Positions 1 through 7,974 of a DNA stretch of 25,227 bases are shown here, piece by piece. The notes beneath the pieces are model-generated. The model saw nothing but the letters and a program-made list of their open reading frames with translations, ran no database searches and had not been told where the DNA came from. This DNA is from CAZJHX01 sp964545715 (GTDB taxonomy: Bacteria; Myxococcota_A; UBA9042; GCA-2863065). The stretch spans positions 1-25,227 of the forward strand of contig CAZJHX010000153.1 in NCBI GenBank assembly GCA_964545715.1, in the 5' to 3' direction. The first letter of the stretch is position 1; each line of letters begins with the position of its first letter. A program made the translations under genes and the position numbers.

Positions 1-806
1 AGGACGCGACGCCGGACACCAAACCCGAGGAGGACGCGGAGCCTGACGCGGGGCCCCCGACGCCGTTCGATGCCGGCCCGACCGACCTCGGCACCTCCAT
101 ACCGGATGTGGCGCCGCCCCCGCAGGATCTCGGCCCGCCGCAGGACATTGAAGAGCCCGAGGATCTGCCGCCGACCCCCGATTTGGGCCCGCCCGACGCC
201 GGGCCGCCACCGGACACCCAGCCGCCCGAGCCCGACATCCCGCCCGATCCGCCGGACCCGCCCAGTGTTGAGACCTGCTACCCGGGGCCGGCCAACAGCT
301 GGGATGTCTGCTTCGACCTGGTGCCGCTGGCCGACATCGCGGACCCCGCGTACAGCTGGCCCAATCCGGCCGGCTCGCCCGACCCCATCCAATACGCCGA
401 GCCCAACTGGCTGCTGGACCTGAACGCCGCCTCCGGCTCCACAAAGGTGGCCGCCAACTTTGCGCTGAACGAGCTCATGTCGGCGACCAAAGGCCAGTGG
501 GGCGTCTTCAGTCCGCAGGCGGTCTTCAAGCTGCAGCAGGTTCGCACCGATCTCGGCGTGCCCCTGCACGTCAACAGCGGCTTCCGCTCCCCCGGCTACA
601 ACTCGGGAATCGACGGCGCCGCCAAATACTCGCGCCACCAGTTCGGCGACGCGGTCGACGTCACCACCAAAGGCGCGACCTCGCTGGCCACCATCGAGCA
701 GGCCTGCAAGCAAAACGACGCCTCATTCACGCTGATGTACGACACCCACGTGCACTGCGACTGGCGCAACCTGCCCCTGGACATCGGCTACTGGTCCGCG
801 CCGTGA
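1..806 (+). CDS. M15-family peptidase-like exported protein with D/P-rich linker (5' partial)
   Basis: The frame is open from the left edge (first full codon at base 3) to TGA at 804-806, so the true start lies outside the window. The first ~90 visible residues are a low-complexity Asp/Pro/Gly/Glu linker, as in several lipoproteins further on. The C-terminal ~140 residues resemble Peptidase_M15_3 (D-Ala-D-Ala carboxypeptidase / L,D-endopeptidase fold). They contain SGFRSPGYNSGI, then SRHQFGDAVDV, which supplies the first His and the Asp expected to bind zinc, and finally HVHCDW, which supplies the last His ligand. Such enzymes cleave peptidoglycan stem peptides. The linker suggests the catalytic domain is held away from a membrane anchor encoded upstream. 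It ends 118 bp before fliP, so a link to flagellar assembly is possible but unproven. The family call is fairly firm; the substrate is not. Confidence 0.8.
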   Translation, partial: DATPDTKPEEDAEPDAGPPTPFDAGPTDLGTSIPDVAPPPQDLGPPQDIEEPEDLPPTPDLGPPDAGPPPDTQPPEPDIPPDPPDPPSVETCYPGPANSWDVCFDLVPLADIADPAYSWPNPAGSPDPIQYAEPNWLLDLNAASGSTKVAANFALNELMSATKGQWGVFSPQAVFKLQQVRTDLGVPLHVNSGFRSPGYNSGIDGAAKYSRHQFGDAVDVTTKGATSLATIEQACKQNDASFTLMYDTHVHCDWRNLPLDIGYWSAP

Positions 807-810
807 AACT

Positions 811-824
811 GTCAACGCGTTGAC
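811..824. promoter_or_regulatory. Perfect 14-bp palindrome GTCAACGCGTTGAC
   Basis: GTCAACGCGTTGAC is its own reverse complement and starts five bases after the stop of the M15 peptidase gene. It has no loop and no T-run, so it looks more like a dimer operator than a terminator. It is about 100 bp before fliP, the first gene of the flagellar operon. A palindrome this long can occur by chance once or so in 25 kb, so only its intergenic location supports it. Confidence 0.3.
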
Positions 825-891
825 GATCCAGCGGGCGGTCGTGAATTCATAAACGAATGACTGCGCCCTGATTAGGGGGCTGTCCGAGCGT

Positions 892-907
892 CGGCATGCT
901 TCTCGCA
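892..907 (+). promoter_or_regulatory. Possible sigma-54 (-24/-12) promoter for the flagellar operon
   Basis: CGGCATGCTTCTCGCA fits the sigma-54 pattern TGGCACG-N4-TTGCA at the essential GG (893-894) and GC (905-906) with the correct spacing, plus several flanking bases. The predicted transcript would begin near 918, only about six bases before the fliP ATG. The absence of a Shine-Dalgarno sequence there is consistent with this but does not prove it. Sigma-54 control of flagellar genes is common in proteobacteria. The match is short and could be chance. Confidence 0.22.
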
Positions 908-923
908 CTACCCCCCCTCCGGT

Positions 924-1715
924 ATGGCGAGAAAGAAAATCATTCGGACGTGCATTGCGCTGGCGACCCTCGCCGCTGTGCTGCTCATTCCGACGCCCGC
1001 GTTGGCCGAAGAGGCGGTCGCGGCGGCCAAGCCGATCATCGATCTCGAGGTCAACGCCGACAGCAACGGCGGATACGTCACCGCCATCAAAGTCTTCTTG
1101 ATGCTGACCCTGCTCTCGATGGCCCCCGCCATCTTGATGAGCGTGACCAGCTTCACCCGCATCATCATCGTGCTGTCGCTGCTTCGTCACGCGGTTGGCG
1201 TGCAGAGCCTGCCGCCGTCGCGCGTGCTTATCGGCGTGGCCCTCTTCCTCAGCGTGTTCACGATGGCGCCGGTCTTCAACGAGATCAACGTCAAGGCGTT
1301 GACGCCGTATGAGAAGGGCGAGATCAAAGGCAAAGAGGCCGCCGATCGCGCCGTCGGACCGCTGCGCGACTTCATGCTGGTTCACACGCGCGCGGACGAT
1401 CTGGAGCTGTTCTTGTCGCTGTCCGGCGCCGAGGAGCCCGAGACCGTGGAAGAGGTCTCCACCTTCACCATGGTGCCCGCATTCATGCTCAGCGAGCTGA
1501 AGACGGCGTTTCAGATGGGCGCCATGCTCTTCTTGCCGTTCCTGGTCATCGATCTGGTCGTCGCGTCCGTGCTGATGAGCATGGGCATGATGATGCTGCC
1601 GCCCGTCATGGTGTCGCTGCCGATCAAGCTCTTCGTTTTTGTCCTGGCCGACGGCTGGGGTCTGGTTCTCCACTCGCTGGCCCAAAGCATCATGCTCCCG
1701 ACCGGCGCAGGTTAA
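924..1715 (+). CDS. fliP: Flagellar export-gate protein FliP
   Basis: FliP (263 aa) is a core subunit of the flagellar type III export gate and forms the FliP5-FliQ4-FliR1 channel in the inner membrane. Residues 1-29 are a cleavable signal peptide (basic MARKK start, hydrophobic core, ALA-E cleavage region), normal for FliP. The diagnostic block follows: LLSMAPAILMSVTSF, TRIIIVLSLLRHA, then FLSVFTMAP. A second hydrophobic half carries the conserved SELKTAFQMGAMLFLPFLVI and MMMLPPVMVSLPIKL segments. Length is typical. No clear Shine-Dalgarno precedes the ATG, but the signal peptide fixes the start well. It is the first gene of the operon, and fliQ starts three bases after its stop. No fliO is visible upstream, where it often lies. 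Confidence 0.96.
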   Translation: MARKKIIRTCIALATLAAVLLIPTPALAEEAVAAAKPIIDLEVNADSNGGYVTAIKVFLMLTLLSMAPAILMSVTSFTRIIIVLSLLRHAVGVQSLPPSRVLIGVALFLSVFTMAPVFNEINVKALTPYEKGEIKGKEAADRAVGPLRDFMLVHTRADDLELFLSLSGAEEPETVEEVSTFTMVPAFMLSELKTAFQMGAMLFLPFLVIDLVVASVLMSMGMMMLPPVMVSLPIKLFVFVLADGWGLVLHSLAQSIMLPTGAG

Positions 1716-1718
1716 CTC

Positions 1719-2009
1719 ATGGATACCGACTCAACATTCGCCATCCTCAAGGCCACCGTCGAGCTGCTGTTTGCGGTCAGCCTGCCGCTGCTGCTCGTCG
1801 GCCTGATCGTCGGTGTGGCCGTCAGCCTGATCCAGGCGGCGACCCAGGTGCAGGAGGCCTCGCTGGTCTTCGTGCCCAAGCTCATCGCCGTGGCGCTGAC
1901 CTTCTGGTTTTCGGCGCCCTGGATCGGCGAGCGGGTGATCACCTTCTGTCGCGAGATCTTTACTCAGGTCGCGCAGGTCGGGCCCGCGGGCATGGGGCTT
2001 ATCTTCTAG
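1719..2009 (+). CDS. fliQ: Flagellar export-gate protein FliQ
   Basis: This 96-residue protein has two hydrophobic hairpin segments. The FliQ signature is visible as LPLLLVGLIVGVAVSLIQAATQVQEASL followed by VPKLIAVALTFWF (written here in two parts of one motif region, residues ~23-68). FliQ packs around the FliP/FliR core of the flagellar export channel. It is slightly longer than the usual ~89 residues because of a short C-terminal extension. The gene starts three bases after fliP. Its TAG stop shares one base with the GTG start of fliR (TAGTG), which indicates translational coupling. Confidence 0.95.
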   Translation: MDTDSTFAILKATVELLFAVSLPLLLVGLIVGVAVSLIQAATQVQEASLVFVPKLIAVALTFWFSAPWIGERVITFCREIFTQVAQVGPAGMGLIF

Positions 2010-2800
2010 TGGGTATCAGCGTCCCGATCTGGCTCTTCATCGAGCCGCTCATCTTCGCCGGATTCCTTATCCTGCTGCGCATCTCGGCCATGCTGATCTC
2101 GCTGCCCGGGCTGTCCGGCGGCGCCTTCCCCGCGCCGACCAAGATGATGATCGTCACCTTCTTGACGGTGTTCTGCTACAGCGCGATGGGCATGCCGATC
2201 GTGCCGGCGCCGTCCGAGCCCTCGACCGCCATTCTGATGCTTGCGCGCGAGCTGATCCTGGGCGCCGGCATGGGCCTGGTGCTGCGCATGCTCTTCGCCA
2301 TTGCCGACGTCGCCGGCTCCATCGCGGGCATGGTCATGGCGCTGTCGATGGCCGGCATGGTGGACCCCGCGACCGGCGAGCAGACCACCGCCGTGTCCTC
2401 GCTGCTGTCGATCTCCGCCATGCTGCTCTTCGTGGGCATGGGCGGCCATCACGAGGCCGTGCGCGGGCTCCTGTACAACCTGGAGCTGTACCCCATCGGC
2501 GGCACCGCGCTCATCGCGTTTGACGTCGAGGCCTTGTCCAAGATGGGGCACGGCCTGTTCATCGCCGCGCTGCAGATCGCCGCGCCCATCATCATGGTGA
2601 CGACGCTCATCAACGTGGGGCTGGGCCTCATGGCGCGCGCGGCGCCGCAGCTCAACATCTTCGCCGTCGGCTTCTCGGTGCTGCTGTGCGTGGGGATCCT
2701 GCTGCTGGACACCACGCTGTTCGCCGTCCGCGAGGCCTTCGAGGCGCGCGTGCCCACCCTGGCCGAGGACATGAACGTTTTCCTGGGGGCGGTCGAATAG
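2009..2800 (+). CDS. fliR: Flagellar export-gate protein FliR
   Basis: FliR (263 aa) is the single-copy gate subunit that completes the FliPQR channel and contacts FlhB. The protein is strongly hydrophobic with about six membrane segments. Family landmarks are an early RISAMLISLPGLSG segment, the central ARELILGAGMGLVLRM, the AGSIAGMVMALSMAGMVDP loop region, and a late ARAAPQLNIFAVGFSV. The GTG start at 2009 is set by overlap with the fliQ stop; no better upstream codon exists without running deep into fliQ. Length is normal for the family. The flhB ATG directly follows the TAG stop, with no spacer. Confidence 0.95.
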   Translation: MGISVPIWLFIEPLIFAGFLILLRISAMLISLPGLSGGAFPAPTKMMIVTFLTVFCYSAMGMPIVPAPSEPSTAILMLARELILGAGMGLVLRMLFAIADVAGSIAGMVMALSMAGMVDPATGEQTTAVSSLLSISAMLLFVGMGGHHEAVRGLLYNLELYPIGGTALIAFDVEALSKMGHGLFIAALQIAAPIIMVTTLINVGLGLMARAAPQLNIFAVGFSVLLCVGILLLDTTLFAVREAFEARVPTLAEDMNVFLGAVE

Positions 2801-3883
2801 ATGTCTGATACCGCCGACAAACAAAGCAAGACTTTTGATCCCACGCCACGCCGCCTCAAGCAGGCGCGGGACGAGGGTCAGGTCGCGCAGTCCAAAGAGG
2901 TCCCCACGGCCGTCATGGTCATGGCCGCCGGCATCGCGTGCTACGCCACCGGCCAAAACGTGATGTCCGCCCTGCTCAACGGCGCCGCGCACACCTTCCG
3001 CCGCTCCGTCGACGCCAGCGCCGACATGAGCGTGGCCATAGAGGCCTTCGGCTCGACCATGGGCTCGCTGGCGGCCGCGCTGATGCCCTTCACCCTCATG
3101 ATTCTGGCCGGCGCGACGCTCGCCAACCTCGTTCAGACCGGCATCGTCGTCTCGCCCAAGGCCCTGGCGCCCAAGTGGGAGCGCATCGACCCCATCAAGC
3201 GCTTCAAAGAGCTGTTGGGTCCCGGTCCTGCGCTCATGCGCGTCAGCGTGGCCGTGCTCAAGCTGATCTTCATCGGCATCGTCGTGGGCCTGGTCGCCGC
3301 CGAAGAGATCTCCGACGTCCAGCTTATCGGCAGCCGCGACGTCTCCTTCATGCTCGGCCGTCTCGGCAGCGCCATCGTCAAAATCCTGATCTCCGCCGGC
3401 CTGGCCCTGTGCATCGTGGCGCTCATCGACTTCGCTTATCAGAAGCACCGCCACATCTCGCAGCTCAAGATGACCCGCGACGAGGTCAAAAAAGAGCAGA
3501 AAGAGGACGAGGGCACGCCCGAGGTCAAGTCCAAGCGAAAGGTCATGCACCGCGAGCTGAGCATGAACCGCATCATGCAAGAGGTGCCCAACGCGGACGT
3601 CATCGTCACAAACCCGACGCACTTCGCCGTCGCCCTGCGCTACGACACCGGCAGCGACTTCGCCCCGCGCGTGGTGGCCAAGGGCACCGATCAGCTGGCG
3701 ATGACCATTCGGCGCATCGCCCGCAAAAACGGCGTGCCCGTCGTCGAAAACCGGCTGTTGGCCCGCACGCTGTGGCGCAAGGTCAAAGTCGGCCGCTATA
3801 TCCCGATGGACCTGTTCCAGGCAGTCGCCGAGGTCCTCGCCCACGTTTACCGAATCAAGAAGCGCCTGGGAGGTAACGCATGA
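2801..3883 (+). CDS. flhB: Flagellar export switch protein FlhB
   Basis: FlhB (360 aa) controls the substrate-specificity switch of the flagellar export apparatus. Four membrane segments occupy roughly residues 30-215. They follow a short N-terminal region with the family signature DPTPRRLKQARDEGQV. The cytoplasmic domain begins with a charged linker (KMTRDEVKKEQKEDEG) and contains the autocleavage motif N271-P272-T273-H274 in DVIVTNPTHFAVAL. Cleavage occurs between Asn and Pro in the family, so this copy looks functional. The ATG follows the fliR stop without spacing. The gene overlaps flhA by four bases (ATGA), and the flhA Shine-Dalgarno GGGAGG (3868-3873) lies within the flhB 3' end. Confidence 0.96.
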   Translation: MSDTADKQSKTFDPTPRRLKQARDEGQVAQSKEVPTAVMVMAAGIACYATGQNVMSALLNGAAHTFRRSVDASADMSVAIEAFGSTMGSLAAALMPFTLMILAGATLANLVQTGIVVSPKALAPKWERIDPIKRFKELLGPGPALMRVSVAVLKLIFIGIVVGLVAAEEISDVQLIGSRDVSFMLGRLGSAIVKILISAGLALCIVALIDFAYQKHRHISQLKMTRDEVKKEQKEDEGTPEVKSKRKVMHRELSMNRIMQEVPNADVIVTNPTHFAVALRYDTGSDFAPRVVAKGTDQLAMTIRRIARKNGVPVVENRLLARTLWRKVKVGRYIPMDLFQAVAEVLAHVYRIKKRLGGNA

Positions 3884-5961
3884 AGCGCGACGCGGTCGTT
3901 CCGCTGCTGGTCGTCGGCGTTCTCGGTCTGATGATCCTGCCGGTCCCAAGCTCCGTGCTGGACCTGCTCCTTGCCGTCAACATCACGATCGCGCTGGCGG
4001 TCATGCTGTCGGCCATGCACATCAAGAAGCCGCTGGATTTCAGCGTCTTCCCGTCGCTGCTCCTCATTACGACCCTCTTCCGCCTGGGTCTCAACGTCAG
4101 CAGCACGCGCCTCATCCTGCTCAGCGGCGGCGACGGTACGGCTGCGGCGGGCAAGGTCATCCAGACGTTCGGCAACTTCGTCGTCGGCGGTAACTACATC
4201 GTCGGTCTGGTCATCTTCCTCATCCTCATCATCATCAACTTTGTCGTCATCACGAAAGGCTCGGGTCGCATCGCCGAGGTCGGCGCCCGCTTCACGTTGG
4301 ACGCCCTGCCGGGCAAGCAGATGTCGATCGACAGCGACCTGGCCGCCGGAATCATGAACCAGGAGCAGGCCAAGGCGCGCCGCGAGGAGTTGTCGCGCGA
4401 GGCCGACTTCTACGGAGCCATGGACGGCGCCAACAAGTTCGTCCGCGGCGACGCCATCGCCGGGCTCATCATCACCGGCATCAACATCGTCGGCGGTCTG
4501 GTCATCGGTACCGCGCAGGCCGGCCTCTCCATGGGCGAGGCGGCGGAGCTGTACACCATCCTGACCATCGGCGACGGCCTCGTCTCCCAGATTCCGTCGC
4601 TGATCATCGCGACCGCCGCCGGCCTGGTGGTCACCCGCTCCACCGACGGTCGCACGCTGGGCAACCAGGTGCTGTCCGAGACGATGACCAACCCGCGTGT
4701 GCTGTCGTCGGCGTCCGCGGTCGTCGGCTCCATGGCGCTGATCCCCGGTCTGCCGGCAATCCCGTTCCTGGGGCTCGCCGGTGGGCTGTGGTGGGTCAAG
4801 CGCAATCTGCCCGACGAGGGCGCTCAGACGGCCGCCGCCGACGCGACCGCGGCGCCCGACAAGCCGACCGAAGAAGAAGAGATCCAGGACATGCTCATCG
4901 TCGAGCCGCTGCAGCTGGAGCTGGGCTTCTCCCTGGTCCCGCTGGTCAGTCGCGAGCGCGGCGGAGAGCTACTCGACCGCATCGTCGGCCTGCGCAAGCG
5001 CTTTGCCAAAGAGCTGGGCATCGTGATCCCGCCCGTGAACCTGCGCGACAGCCTGGACATCGGCGGCGGCGAGTACCGCGTGCTGGTGCATGGTGTCACT
5101 GTGGCCAGCGGCACCCTCATGACCGACCGCGTGCTGGCCATGGACCCGGGCAACGCCGCCGAGCCTATCGACGGCACCCCGACCCGCGATCCGGCCTTCG
5201 GCATCCCCGCGGTTTGGATCTCCCCCGATGACGTGGACCGCGCCGAGCTTGCCGGCTACACCTGCGTGGAGCCCGCCGCCGTTGTGGCCACGCATCTGTC
5301 CGAGATCTTCCGCGAGCACGCCTGCGAGCTGGTGGGTCGTCAGGAGCTGCAGGAGCTTGTCGACGTCGTCGCGCGCCGGCACCCCAAGCTGGTCGACGAT
5401 CTCATCCCCAACATCGTGGGCTACTCCGAGATCCACGCCGTGGTGCGCAGCCTGCTGAGCGAAAACGTCAGCATCCGGGACCTGCGCACCATCCTCGAGG
5501 GCATCGCCGACGCCGCCCGCGTCTCCAAGAACCCGGTGCACCTGGCCGAGGCCGTGCGCAAGCGCCTGGGGCCGTCCATCGGTCAGACGCTGATGGAGCC
5601 GGACGGCAAGCTGTACGCCGCGCTGCTCGATCCCGGCTGCGAAGAGGCCATGCGCACGTGCCTGATCTCCAACGAGCACGACACGGCGCTGGCACCCGAC
5701 CTGCCGACCGCGCAGTCGCTTCTGGGCGGCATCCAGCGCGCCGTCGAGGCCCTGGGCGTGGCCGGTCACCGCCCGGTCATCGTGGCCCCATCGGACCTGC
5801 GGTTCGCTTTCTGGAAGTTCGTCAATCGCTTTATGCCCCAGGTCACGGTCGTGGCCCAGCAGGAGCTGCCTCCGCGCATGGAGGTCTCCGCGCTCACGAC
5901 CGTCTCGCTGGGCCAGACCAACCCGTTTCCAACTATGAGTGCGGAGGGCGTTAACCCATGA
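3880..5961 (+). CDS. flhA: Flagellar export-gate protein FlhA
   Basis: FlhA (693 aa, typical length) is the largest export-gate component: a nonameric ring and proton-driven transporter that also docks chaperone-substrate complexes. The N-terminal half holds about eight membrane segments and the conserved cytoplasmic FHIPEP-type region (RFTLDALPGKQMSIDSDL, then READFYGAMDGANKFVRGDA). A linker rich in Ala/Asp/Glu (~residues 310-335) leads to the C-terminal docking domain, which begins near the LQLELGFSLVPLV segment. The ATG is preceded by a good Shine-Dalgarno (GGGAGG, six bases upstream) and overlaps the flhB stop. Its own stop overlaps the flhF start by four bases (ATGA). Confidence 0.97.
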   Translation: MKRDAVVPLLVVGVLGLMILPVPSSVLDLLLAVNITIALAVMLSAMHIKKPLDFSVFPSLLLITTLFRLGLNVSSTRLILLSGGDGTAAAGKVIQTFGNFVVGGNYIVGLVIFLILIIINFVVITKGSGRIAEVGARFTLDALPGKQMSIDSDLAAGIMNQEQAKARREELSREADFYGAMDGANKFVRGDAIAGLIITGINIVGGLVIGTAQAGLSMGEAAELYTILTIGDGLVSQIPSLIIATAAGLVVTRSTDGRTLGNQVLSETMTNPRVLSSASAVVGSMALIPGLPAIPFLGLAGGLWWVKRNLPDEGAQTAAADATAAPDKPTEEEEIQDMLIVEPLQLELGFSLVPLVSRERGGELLDRIVGLRKRFAKELGIVIPPVNLRDSLDIGGGEYRVLVHGVTVASGTLMTDRVLAMDPGNAAEPIDGTPTRDPAFGIPAVWISPDDVDRAELAGYTCVEPAAVVATHLSEIFREHACELVGRQELQELVDVVARRHPKLVDDLIPNIVGYSEIHAVVRSLLSENVSIRDLRTILEGIADAARVSKNPVHLAEAVRKRLGPSIGQTLMEPDGKLYAALLDPGCEEAMRTCLISNEHDTALAPDLPTAQSLLGGIQRAVEALGVAGHRPVIVAPSDLRFAFWKFVNRFMPQVTVVAQQELPPRMEVSALTTVSLGQTNPFPTMSAEGVNP

Positions 5962-7100
5962 AAATGAAGACGTTTAGAGCTGCCAGCATGCGCGATGCCA
6001 TGGACATGGTGAAGGCCGGACTCGGCCCCGATGCCGTGATCATGTCGACGCGTGAGCTGCCCAGCGGCAATGTCGAGATCACCGCAGCGACGGACCCGGA
6101 CCCCCAGTCGGCCGTGGACGCCGCGCAGGCCGGAGCCACCGAGGAGAACCTCGAGCGCAGCTGGTTCGTGCCCGAGCCGGAGATGCTCAACGGCCTGTAC
6201 GCCGAGCTCAAAGAGATGCGCCAGGAGATCTCGCGACTGCGGGCCCAGCGCACGGTCGGGACGCGCTCCAACCACCAGTGGGACCGCCTGATGCACGAGC
6301 TCAAGGACCTGGGCCGGGTCATGGGCATGCGCGGCGTCAACGCGGAGGACGCCGGCGACGCGCTGATCACGCGTCTTGTGGCGGGCGGGGTCGAGGTCAC
6401 CCTGGCGCGGGCGCTGGCACAGCAGGTCGCGGCCGAGTCCAACCAGCAGCGCCGCATGCAGATGGCGGCCCTGCGCATCCAGACCGCGTTTGAGCCGGCG
6501 CCGGCCGTCTGGGCGCGTGACAAGCACACCGTGGCCGCGTTTGTCGGGCCCACGGGCGTCGGCAAGACCACGACGCTGGCCAAGGTCGCCGCCAACGCGG
6601 TGGTGAACCACGGCATGTCCGTGGCGCTGGTCGCGGCCGACACCTATCGCATCGGCGCCGTCGATCAGGTCCGCACCTACGCCGACCTGCTCAACGTCCC
6701 GTGCGTGGTCGCGCAGGGCTCCTCCGAGCTCAAGCAGGCGCTGAACCGCTTTCGTCGCAAGGACCTGGTCCTCATCGACACCGCGGGCGGCAACCCCTGG
6801 AGCGACCAGACCCTGGCGGACACCGACGCGCTGCTGCACGGCACGCCCGTCGAGCGGCACCTGTGTGTAGCCGCCGGCACCCCGGGCAACGACCTGGGCA
6901 GCATCGTGCAGCGCTACTCGCAGAGCGGCATCCGCTCGCTGGTCGTCACCAAGATGGACGAGGCCCGCAACATCGGGGGCGTCCTGTCCACCGTGTGGGG
7001 CACCGACTACCAGATCGCGCACATCACCACCGGGCAGCAGGTCCCGGGCGACATCGAAACACCGGACCCGGCACAGCTGTGCCAGGCCGTACTGGGCTAA
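5958..7100 (+). CDS. flhF: SRP-type GTPase FlhF, flagellar placement
   Basis: FlhF (380 aa) is the signal-recognition-particle GTPase that sets the site and number of flagella, working with FlhG. Residues 1-45 carry the FlhF N-terminal motif (FRAASMRDAMDMVKAGLGPDAVIMSTRE). Residues ~75-185 form the charged, partly coiled B/N region. The GTPase domain shows G1 GPTGVGKTTT (197-206), DTYRIGAVDQ (228-237), G3 DTAGG (274-278), G4 TKMDEA (331-336) and TTGQ (357-360). An oddity: SRP GTPases usually have Arg or a SQRD/SPRD-type segment after DTAG, whereas this copy has GGNPWSDQ. GTP binding looks intact, but hydrolysis or coupling may differ. It overlaps flhA and sits 16 bp before flhG. Confidence 0.95.
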   Translation: MKMKTFRAASMRDAMDMVKAGLGPDAVIMSTRELPSGNVEITAATDPDPQSAVDAAQAGATEENLERSWFVPEPEMLNGLYAELKEMRQEISRLRAQRTVGTRSNHQWDRLMHELKDLGRVMGMRGVNAEDAGDALITRLVAGGVEVTLARALAQQVAAESNQQRRMQMAALRIQTAFEPAPAVWARDKHTVAAFVGPTGVGKTTTLAKVAANAVVNHGMSVALVAADTYRIGAVDQVRTYADLLNVPCVVAQGSSELKQALNRFRRKDLVLIDTAGGNPWSDQTLADTDALLHGTPVERHLCVAAGTPGNDLGSIVQRYSQSGIRSLVVTKMDEARNIGGVLSTVWGTDYQIAHITTGQQVPGDIETPDPAQLCQAVLG

Positions 7101-7116
7101 AGGGGGCGAAGAGGAC

Positions 7117-7974
7117 ATGCATCACCAAGCTCAATCGCTGCAAGGCGACTACAGCCGGTCCTTCCGGGTCATTGCGGTGACCAGCGGGAAGGGTGGCGTC
7201 GGCAAGAGCAACATTATCAGCAACCTGGCCATCACGTTTGCGCGTGACGGGCGCAAGGTGCTGCTGCTGGACGCGGACCTCGGCATGGCGAACTGTGACG
7301 TGCTGATGGGGCTGACGCCCAAGAAGGACCTGAGCCATCTGCTCTTTGAGGACGGCGACGTGCAGGACTGCCTCGTGGACGGGCCTGACGGCGTCAAAGT
7401 TCTGTCAGGGGGCAGCGGGGTCGCCGAGTTGACCTCGCTGGAGGCCAACCACAAGTGGCGGCTGCTGCAAGCGCTGGAGCCCCTGGCCGAAGAGTACGAC
7501 ACCCTGCTCATCGACACCGGCGCGGGGATCGGCGGCAACGTGCAGTTCTTTGCCGGAGCCGCTCAGGAGGTCGTCGTGGTGGTCGGTCCGGAGCCGACCT
7601 CACTGACCGACGCATACTCCACGATCAAGGTGCTGGCGAACCGCTGTGGGCTGCATCGTGTGCTGGTTGTCGTGAACAATACGACCACGCAGGCCGCGGC
7701 TCGTGATGTTTTTCGTCAGATTTACACCGTGACCAGCCGATTCCTATCAGTGGTGGTCGAGTTTGCGGGGTGGGTGCCTCATGACACTGCGGTTGAGCAG
7801 GCGGTCATGAACCAAACACCCTTCGTGATCTCAAGCCCGATGGCACCAGCGTCGCAGCGCATCAGCGCACTGGCGGAGGCGATCCTCCGTAGAAGTCCGG
7901 CGGCCGGCGGTTCCAGCGGGGGATTTCAGATGTTCTGGCGGGATTTGTTGGCCGCCGAGGAGGGCATTGCATGA
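7117..7974 (+). CDS. flhG: MinD-like ATPase FlhG (FleN/YlxH), flagellar number control
   Basis: FlhG (285 aa) is a MinD/ParA-family ATPase that limits flagellar number and stimulates FlhF. The deviant Walker A motif is SGKGGVGKSN (23-32). The Asp pair in LLLDADLGMANCDVLMG (~49-65) and the switch II LLIDTGAGIGGN are conserved. The N-terminus reads HQAQSLQ (3-9), which resembles a decayed form of the DQAxxLR motif used by some FlhG proteins to activate FlhF, with the Asp and Arg positions changed. A C-terminal amphipathic membrane helix was not clear by eye. It follows flhF after a 16-bp gap containing GAGG and overlaps fliA by four bases. The role as partner of FlhF and FliA follows from gene order. 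Confidence 0.94.
   Translation: MHHQAQSLQGDYSRSFRVIAVTSGKGGVGKSNIISNLAITFARDGRKVLLLDADLGMANCDVLMGLTPKKDLSHLLFEDGDVQDCLVDGPDGVKVLSGGSGVAELTSLEANHKWRLLQALEPLAEEYDTLLIDTGAGIGGNVQFFAGAAQEVVVVVGPEPTSLTDAYSTIKVLANRCGLHRVLVVVNNTTTQAAARDVFRQIYTVTSRFLSVVVEFAGWVPHDTAVEQAVMNQTPFVISSPMAPASQRISALAEAILRRSPAAGGSSGGFQMFWRDLLAAEEGIA

Noticed and set aside
2006..3949. 647-codon open frame on the minus strand opposite fliR and flhB
   Set aside because: It is antisense to two certain genes; the product is a His/Asp/Arg/Gly-rich shadow typical of GC-rich DNA with no signal, domain or hydrophobic core.
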